Assembly: GCA_017620255.1 (NCBI GenBank)
Contig: JAFZQU010000013.1
Span: forward strand, 1-44,150
Length of the DNA stretch: 44,150 bases
Direction of reading: 5' to 3'
From: Lachnospiraceae bacterium
GTDB taxonomy: Bacteria; Bacillota; Clostridia; Lachnospirales; Lachnospiraceae
The notes beneath the pieces are model-generated. The model was given only the letters and a program-made list of their open reading frames with translations, ran no database searches and was not told the origin of the DNA. Positions 39,273-44,150 of the stretch are shown here, in pieces. The position numbers and the translations under genes are program-made. The first letter of the stretch is position 1. Every line of letters begins with the position of its first letter.

Positions 39273-39301
39273 TTGACTAATGGTCATTTTTGTTGTATAA
39301 C
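39273..39301 (+). promoter_or_regulatory. promoter of the MMPL operon
   Basis: TTGACT (39273-39278) and TATAAC (39296-39301) are 17 bases apart; the -35 lies inside the first TetR-type operator. Confidence 0.78.
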
Positions 39302-39332
39302 ATGTTTTGGAAAGAAAAATGACCAATGGTCA
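39274..39332. promoter_or_regulatory. two TetR-type operators (TGACyAATGGTCA)
   Basis: TGACTAATGGTCA (39274-39286) and TGACCAATGGTCA (39320-39332) are 5-3-5 inverted repeats differing at one base, 46 bp from start to start. The first masks the -35 and the second lies downstream of the transcript start, a strong arrangement for repression. They are the obvious targets of the adjacent TetR protein. Confidence 0.82.
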
Positions 39333-39357
39333 TAAATGAGAAAGAGGATGGATAAGG

Positions 39358-41478
39358 ATGAAGAAATTCGGACAAATGATCGTAAAATCCAGAGTTGTGA
39401 TCGTACTTCTGTCGATCCTGCTACTGATCCCGTCCGTGATCGGCTATCTGAAGACGAAAGTCAATTATGATATCCTGTATTATCTGCCGGATGAGATCGA
39501 GACCATGAAGGGACAGGACATTCTGGTCGACCAGTTCGGGACCGGTGCGTTTTCCTTCCTGATCGTGGAAGGTATGGAAGAGCAGGACGTGGCGGCGCTG
39601 AAGGAACAGATCCGTAAAGTCGATGGTGTTTCGGACGTGCTCTGGTACGACAGTTTTGCGGATCTGTCCATTCCGATGACGATGCTGCCGGACAAACTCT
39701 ATGACGCGTTCAACAACGGTGACTGTACGATGATGGCAGTGCTTTTCAGTGATACGACTTCTGCCGACAGCACCATGCAGGCGATCGGGGAGATCCGTAA
39801 GATCGCGGATCATCAGTGCTTCTTAAGCGGGATGTCCGCTGTCGTGGTGGACACCAAGAACCTTTCGGATCAGGAGACACCGGTCTATGTGCTGATCGCC
39901 GTAATCCTGTCGACGCTGGTGCTGGGACTGACGATGGACTCCTATCTGGCACCTGTCTTTTTCCTGATCGGCATCGGTTTATCCATTATCTATAATCTCG
40001 GAAGCAACATCGTGCTTGGCGAGATCTCCTATATCACACAGGCCCTGACCGCGGTACTGCAACTTGGCGTGACCATGGACTACTCGATCTTTTTGTGGCA
40101 CAGCTACGAGGAGAATCTGGAGAAGACAAACGGGCAGCGTGAGGAAGCGATGGCCGGTGCGATCGCCGATACGATCACTTCGGTGGCAGGTAGTTCCATA
40201 ACCACGATCGCAGGCTTTGTGGCACTGTGTTTCATGAGTTTCAAACTCGGCATGGATCTAGGGATCGTCATGGCAAAAGGCGTACTGATCGGTGTTATTT
40301 CCTGTGTCACCATCCTGCCGTCGATGCTCCTGCTCTTTGACAGGATCATCCGCAAAACGCATCACAAACCGCTGCTCCCGGATCTGCCGAAGGTGTCGGA
40401 ATTCATCGTCAGCCACACCCGGTTGTTTGCAGTCCTCTTCGTGATCCTGCTGATCCCGGCATTCTTCGGATATAAACATACATCGGTTTACTACAATCTC
40501 GATTCGACACTGCCGAAGGATCTGCCGAGTATCGTGGCAAACGAGAAACTGGATCAGAATTTTGACATGAACTGCACGCACATGCTGCTTTGCAATGTGA
40601 ACCTGCCGTCCGATCAGATGACACAGATGATCGGGGACCTGAAGAAAGTTGCGGGCGTAAAAGAGATCCTGGGTCTTGACTCGCTCATCGGCCCGTCTGT
40701 TCCAAAAGACATGATCCCCGATGATGTCCGGGAAATGCTGGAGAGCGATGAATATACGATGATGCTCATCGTTTCGGAATACAAAGTGGCTTCCGACGAG
40801 GTCAATGAACAGTGCGATACGCTGGATAGGATTGCAAAGACCTACGATCCGAAGGCCATGCTGGTTGGCGAGGCACCCTGTACAAGGGATCTGATCCGCA
40901 TCACGGATCATGATTTTGCCACCGTCAGTGAAGTCTCAATCGGCGCGATCTTTGTGATCATCCTGATCGTGTTCCGCTCGCTGTCGCTGCCGGTCATTCT
41001 GGTTGGCGTGATCGAGCTTGCGATCTTCATCAACATGGGCGTGCCTTATTACACGGGAACAGTGATCCCGTTTGTGGCTTCGATCGTCATCGGCACGATC
41101 CAGCTCGGGTCTACAGTAGACTACGCGATCCTGATGACAACAAGATACAAGCAGGAACGCCAGAGTGGGAAAGACAAGAAGGAAGCGATCCTGATCGCGC
41201 ACGAAGCCAGCATGAAATCGATCATCGTCAGTGCGTTGAGTTTCTTTGCGGCGACGTTTGGCGTGGGACTTGTCAGCAACATCGATATGATCGGATCGCT
41301 CTGTACGCTGATGGCAAGAGGCGCGCTGATCAGTATGTGCATTGTGCTCACGATGTTGCCGACCATGCTGCTTCTGTTTGACAGACTGATCTGTGTGACG
41401 TCCCGGAAATTTGCGCCGCGCGGGAAACGGAAAGATGCGGCGGATCCGCCCGGGAAACTGAAGCCGGGAACGCTGTAG
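39358..41478 (+). CDS. MMPL/RND family transporter
   Basis: This 706-residue membrane protein has two repeats, each with one helix, an outer loop domain and five more helices, 12 helices in all. The first starts VVIVLLSILLLIPSVIGYLKTKVNYDILYYLPDE; the second at TRLFAVLFVILLIPAFFGYKHTSVYYNLD. Conserved segments LTAVLQLGVTMDYSIFLWHSYEE and IVIGTIQLGSTVDYAILMTTRYKQE carry the proton-relay Asp-Tyr pairs. AGAGGA lies upstream of the ATG. It exports or flips hydrophobic compounds or lipids using the proton gradient. It shares an operon with the heptad-repeat lipoprotein 71 bases downstream and is controlled by the divergent TetR protein. Cargo unknown. Confidence 0.93.
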   Translation: MKKFGQMIVKSRVVIVLLSILLLIPSVIGYLKTKVNYDILYYLPDEIETMKGQDILVDQFGTGAFSFLIVEGMEEQDVAALKEQIRKVDGVSDVLWYDSFADLSIPMTMLPDKLYDAFNNGDCTMMAVLFSDTTSADSTMQAIGEIRKIADHQCFLSGMSAVVVDTKNLSDQETPVYVLIAVILSTLVLGLTMDSYLAPVFFLIGIGLSIIYNLGSNIVLGEISYITQALTAVLQLGVTMDYSIFLWHSYEENLEKTNGQREEAMAGAIADTITSVAGSSITTIAGFVALCFMSFKLGMDLGIVMAKGVLIGVISCVTILPSMLLLFDRIIRKTHHKPLLPDLPKVSEFIVSHTRLFAVLFVILLIPAFFGYKHTSVYYNLDSTLPKDLPSIVANEKLDQNFDMNCTHMLLCNVNLPSDQMTQMIGDLKKVAGVKEILGLDSLIGPSVPKDMIPDDVREMLESDEYTMMLIVSEYKVASDEVNEQCDTLDRIAKTYDPKAMLVGEAPCTRDLIRITDHDFATVSEVSIGAIFVIILIVFRSLSLPVILVGVIELAIFINMGVPYYTGTVIPFVASIVIGTIQLGSTVDYAILMTTRYKQERQSGKDKKEAILIAHEASMKSIIVSALSFFAATFGVGLVSNIDMIGSLCTLMARGALISMCIVLTMLPTMLLLFDRLICVTSRKFAPRGKRKDAADPPGKLKPGTL

Positions 41479-41549
41479 ACAGAATGAAGATCAGGAAATA
41501 AACCGGACACAGCCCGGAAACGTATAGAGAACGCAAGGAGGAAAGAACA

Positions 41550-43991
41550 ATGCGTAAGAAGAACAGTATGATCATGATCTTAACAGCAGCAATGATTGCC
41601 ACATCGCTTACAGGATGCGGCTCGCAGGCTGAAGTACCTGTAGAAGACAGAGCTGTTGCAGATGAAAACACAAGCGATGAAGACGTGCTGATGCAGGCCA
41701 TGACAGCATCAACCGTTGGTGCCGGAATGGCACAGAAACAGGAAACCGTCTATGTCAAAACAAATGCGAGCGGAGGTGTGGATTCCGTCGTTGTCAGCGA
41801 CTGGCTGAAAAACGAAGGAAGATCGCAGGAACTGATCGACAGTTCGGACCTCAAAGATATCAAAAACCTGAAAGGGAAGCAGGGCTATACGGAAAACGGA
41901 AACAGTCTGGTCTGGGACGCCTCCGGCGAGGACATCTATTATCAGGGCACGACAGATAAAACACTTCCGGTGGATGTGAAGATTTCCTATAAACTGGACG
42001 GCAAGTCCGTTACGCCGGAAGAGCTGGCCGGCAAGAGCGGACATGTGGAGATCTGCATGAACTATACGAACCATGAAAAGCAGAAGGTCGAGATCGGCGG
42101 CGAAGAGGAAACCATTTATACACCGTTCGCAGTCATGAGCGGTATGATCTTAGATGATGCAAAATTCACCAACGTATCAGTTACAAACGGAACCGTGATA
42201 TCAGACGGTAACAGGGACATTGTGGTCGGTATGGCTTTTCCGGGGCTGGTAGACAGTTTGAATGGTGCAAGCGTATCGGATGAGGCATTGCTTGATAAGA
42301 TCGAAGAGCAGATCAATATACCGAGTGAAGTGACCGTGAGCGCTGATACGAAGGATTTTGAACTGGGAATGACCATGACGATGGTCAGCTCCGATGTCAT
42401 GGGTGCGCTGGGGCTGGATGATGTCAATACAGAAGACATGCGTCTGCCGGATCTGCGTGAATCCATGGAGGAATTTAAAAACGCAGGGAGTAAGCTGGTA
42501 AACGGCACGGGAAAACTGCGTACGGGTGCAGGAGAACTTTCAGACGGTGCCGCGCAGTTGTCCGATGGCAGCGGGGACCTGTACGATGGCGTTGTAAAAT
42601 ACACGAACGGAGTGGATGAACTTTCAAGTGGTGCAAGACAGCTGAACGATGGTGCCGGAAGGCTGGATGACGGTGTCGGTACACTGAAGGACGGAATCGA
42701 TCAGGTGGATGCCGGGGCCGGTGCGCTCAATGACGGGATCGGCAACGCAACAAGCGGTGCTGACCAGGTCAAAGACGGGATCGGAGAAGTGAATGCAGGT
42801 GCAGCTGGGCTGAAAGACGGTGCCGCACAGGTATCCGAGGGGATCAAGGGATTACAGTCACAGGTAAGTTCCCTTGGCGCCTTAAAAGACGGCCTGGGAC
42901 AGGCGGCAGCAGGTGCCGGACAGATCCGTGACGGCCTGAATGCATTGGCTGATAAACTGAATGCAGCTGCTTTTTCCGAGGTTGGCGAAGCCTCACCCGT
43001 CAGTGCGGAAGGGATCGCCATCCCGGATGCACCGACGGCCGGTACGGTTGGACATGTCTCTGTTTCCGTATCGACGGACGGACTGTCTGAAGAAGCGGCA
43101 AATGCGGTCGCCTCGGCGGTTGCGGAAGCGGAATCGCAGGCAAATGCCCAGATCGATGCAGCAAACGGGCAGATTGAAGCGGCTAACGGGACTATTGGAA
43201 ATCTGGCAGCGGCACTGAACGGTGCAAACGCCCAGATCAGTGCGGTAACCGATGCGGCCAACGCGCAGATCGGTACGGCAAATGCAAGTATACAGGCAGC
43301 AAATGCCCAGATCGGTGCGGCAAGAGAAGCAATCGGCACGGCAGCAGGGGCTGTTTCACAATTGGCAGGTGCTGCAGGAAATCTGGCGGACAGCCTTTCC
43401 GGTATGCAGGCGGCATTGGATGTGGATGCTTTAAGCGCAGGGATCGGTCAGCTCTCTGCCGGTGCGAGCAGCGTGGCAGACGGTGCGTCCAGACTGTCCC
43501 TTGGAACCGAGAAACTGAACGGTGGCGCGGATGCTTTGAGTGCGGGCATGCACAAACTGCTCGGCGGGGCTTCGGAACTGAAATCCGGTACGTCAAGACT
43601 TGCAAGCGGCGCGTCGGAATTAAAGTCAGGCACATCCGAATTACGAAACGGTACCGGCAGGCTTGCAAACGGTACACAGGAACTCGCGTCCAATTCGGGT
43701 GCACTCGTGGACGGCTCGAAGAAACTTGCCGATGGTGCCGGAGAACTGGCAAACGGCGCGGATGCGCTGTATGCAGGCGTTCAGCAGCTGGATGACGGCA
43801 TGGTACGTTTTGATGCGGAAGGCATTCAGAAACTGAGCGATTTATTCGACACGGATCTGAACAGCATGGAAGAGCGGATCAAAGCGATCAGCGATGCCGG
43901 TAAGGCCTACAAGTCCTTTGGCGGAAGCAACGCTGCAGAAGACGGATCCGTCAGATTTGTGATCGAGTCCGCGGCAGTAAAACCGCTATAA
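41550..43991 (+). CDS. heptad-repeat lipoprotein (YhgE/Pip-like X3-Leu-X2-Gly repeats)
   Basis: This 813-residue surface lipoprotein has a signal peptide ending in the lipobox SLTGC (Cys about residue 23). A beta-rich domain (about 60-290) is followed by Leu/Gly heptads such as GAGELSDGAAQLSDG (about 311-437), an Ala/Asn/Gln coiled coil (about 527-597, AANAQIGTANASIQ), and a second heptad block (about 629-751), ending in a short domain without membrane helices. Such heptads occur in YhgE/phage-infection-protein relatives, which normally carry C-terminal membrane helices missing here. AAGGAGG sets the ATG. The MMPL transporter lies just upstream, so it probably extends the pump across the wall as a long coiled rod; inference. 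Confidence 0.85.
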   Translation: MRKKNSMIMILTAAMIATSLTGCGSQAEVPVEDRAVADENTSDEDVLMQAMTASTVGAGMAQKQETVYVKTNASGGVDSVVVSDWLKNEGRSQELIDSSDLKDIKNLKGKQGYTENGNSLVWDASGEDIYYQGTTDKTLPVDVKISYKLDGKSVTPEELAGKSGHVEICMNYTNHEKQKVEIGGEEETIYTPFAVMSGMILDDAKFTNVSVTNGTVISDGNRDIVVGMAFPGLVDSLNGASVSDEALLDKIEEQINIPSEVTVSADTKDFELGMTMTMVSSDVMGALGLDDVNTEDMRLPDLRESMEEFKNAGSKLVNGTGKLRTGAGELSDGAAQLSDGSGDLYDGVVKYTNGVDELSSGARQLNDGAGRLDDGVGTLKDGIDQVDAGAGALNDGIGNATSGADQVKDGIGEVNAGAAGLKDGAAQVSEGIKGLQSQVSSLGALKDGLGQAAAGAGQIRDGLNALADKLNAAAFSEVGEASPVSAEGIAIPDAPTAGTVGHVSVSVSTDGLSEEAANAVASAVAEAESQANAQIDAANGQIEAANGTIGNLAAALNGANAQISAVTDAANAQIGTANASIQAANAQIGAAREAIGTAAGAVSQLAGAAGNLADSLSGMQAALDVDALSAGIGQLSAGASSVADGASRLSLGTEKLNGGADALSAGMHKLLGGASELKSGTSRLASGASELKSGTSELRNGTGRLANGTQELASNSGALVDGSKKLADGAGELANGADALYAGVQQLDDGMVRFDAEGIQKLSDLFDTDLNSMEERIKAISDAGKAYKSFGGSNAAEDGSVRFVIESAAVKPL

Positions 43992-44032
43992 AAGAATATC
44001 ATCAAACAGACGCTATAAGAGCCACCTCCGGT

Positions 44033-44060
44033 TGACAGGAAGAACCTAAAACGATAATAT
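44033..44060 (+). promoter_or_regulatory. promoter of tRNA-Pro
   Basis: A consensus TTGACA (44033-44038) and TAATAT (44055-44060) at 16 bases lie 14 bases before tRNA-Pro. The short gap from 43992 shows no convincing terminator for the lipoprotein gene. Confidence 0.65.
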
Positions 44061-44074
44061 GTTCATGTGTCTTT

Positions 44075-44149
44075 CGGGGTGTGGCTCAGTTTGGCTAGAG
44101 CGCCTGGTTTGGGACCAGGAGGTCGCAGGTTCGAATCCTGTCACCCCGA
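44075..44149 (+). tRNA. tRNA-Pro (TGG)
   Basis: Acceptor CGGGGTG/CACCCCG, D-arm GGCTCAGTTTGGCTAGAGC, anticodon stem CCTGG/CCAGG with loop TTTGGGA (TGG at 44110-44112), T-arm GCAGGTTCGAATCCTGT and discriminator A44149 are complete one base before the window ends. Confidence 0.96.
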
Positions 44150-44150
44150 C

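Noticed and set aside
42481-43800. Apparent tandem DNA repeats resembling a repeat array in the lipoprotein gene
   Set aside because: The repeats follow the reading frame as Leu-Gly protein heptads with diverged third positions; there are no spacers or constant repeats as in CRISPR.

Overview
The window looks like a piece of chromosome from an anaerobic, plant-fibre-using Firmicute, most likely a Lachnospiraceae relative (Butyrivibrio/Roseburia/Coprococcus type). The basis is strong AGGAGG ribosome sites, moderate GC, a T-box leader, sugar ABC importers that lack their own ATPase, a domain-swapped GH3 beta-glucosidase, a GH94 cellobiose phosphorylase and an NHLP-type exporter. The genus is an inference from gene content; no rRNA is present. 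There is no insertion sequence, phage gene or CRISPR array.

Layout. 1-8.9 kb: tRNA-CAU, then an alpha-galactoside locus with an AraC-type regulator divergent from a GH36 alpha-galactosidase, a lipoprotein sugar-binding protein, two permeases and a second GH36-like enzyme. 8.9-12.5 kb: a leftward dehydrogenase / aldo-keto reductase / FucU mutarotase operon with a divergent AraC regulator. 12.5-13.0 kb: tRNA-Asp, -Val and -Leu separated by an array of short perfect hairpins. 13.0-16.5 kb: a PHP phosphatase and a three-gene ABC-2 type exporter. 16.5-19.5 kb: a tryptophan-type T-box leader, a TrpB2-like tryptophan synthase beta chain and an MFS transporter. 19.5-20.8 kb: a GH13 enzyme on the minus strand.

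20.9-28.2 kb: an NHLP-type export cassette (a very short adaptor, a C39 peptidase-ABC protein and a second ABC protein), followed from its own promoter by an ECF sigma factor, an exported bactofilin-like membrane protein and a small unknown protein, closed by a strong terminator. No precursor peptide or modification enzyme is visible. 28.3-32.2 kb: a MacA/MacB- (YknXYZ-) like tripartite exporter. 32.2-38.6 kb: cello-oligosaccharide genes, namely a circularly permuted GH3 enzyme behind a duplicated hairpin-rich leader with a 21-codon upstream ORF, a GH94 cellobiose phosphorylase on the minus strand, and a LacI regulator. 38.6-44.0 kb: TetR, an MMPL transporter and a large heptad-repeat lipoprotein, with two TetR-type operators in the divergent promoter. 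The window ends with tRNA-Pro.

The least explained parts are (i) the hairpin arrays between the tRNAs and in front of the GH3 gene, built from perfect stems capped mostly by three-base loops; (ii) the orphan NHLP exporter with its minimal adaptor next to a sigma factor / exported bactofilin unit; and (iii) the Trp T-box transcript carrying TrpB2 plus an MFS transporter. All functional statements come from reading the sequence and from general family knowledge; no database search was run.
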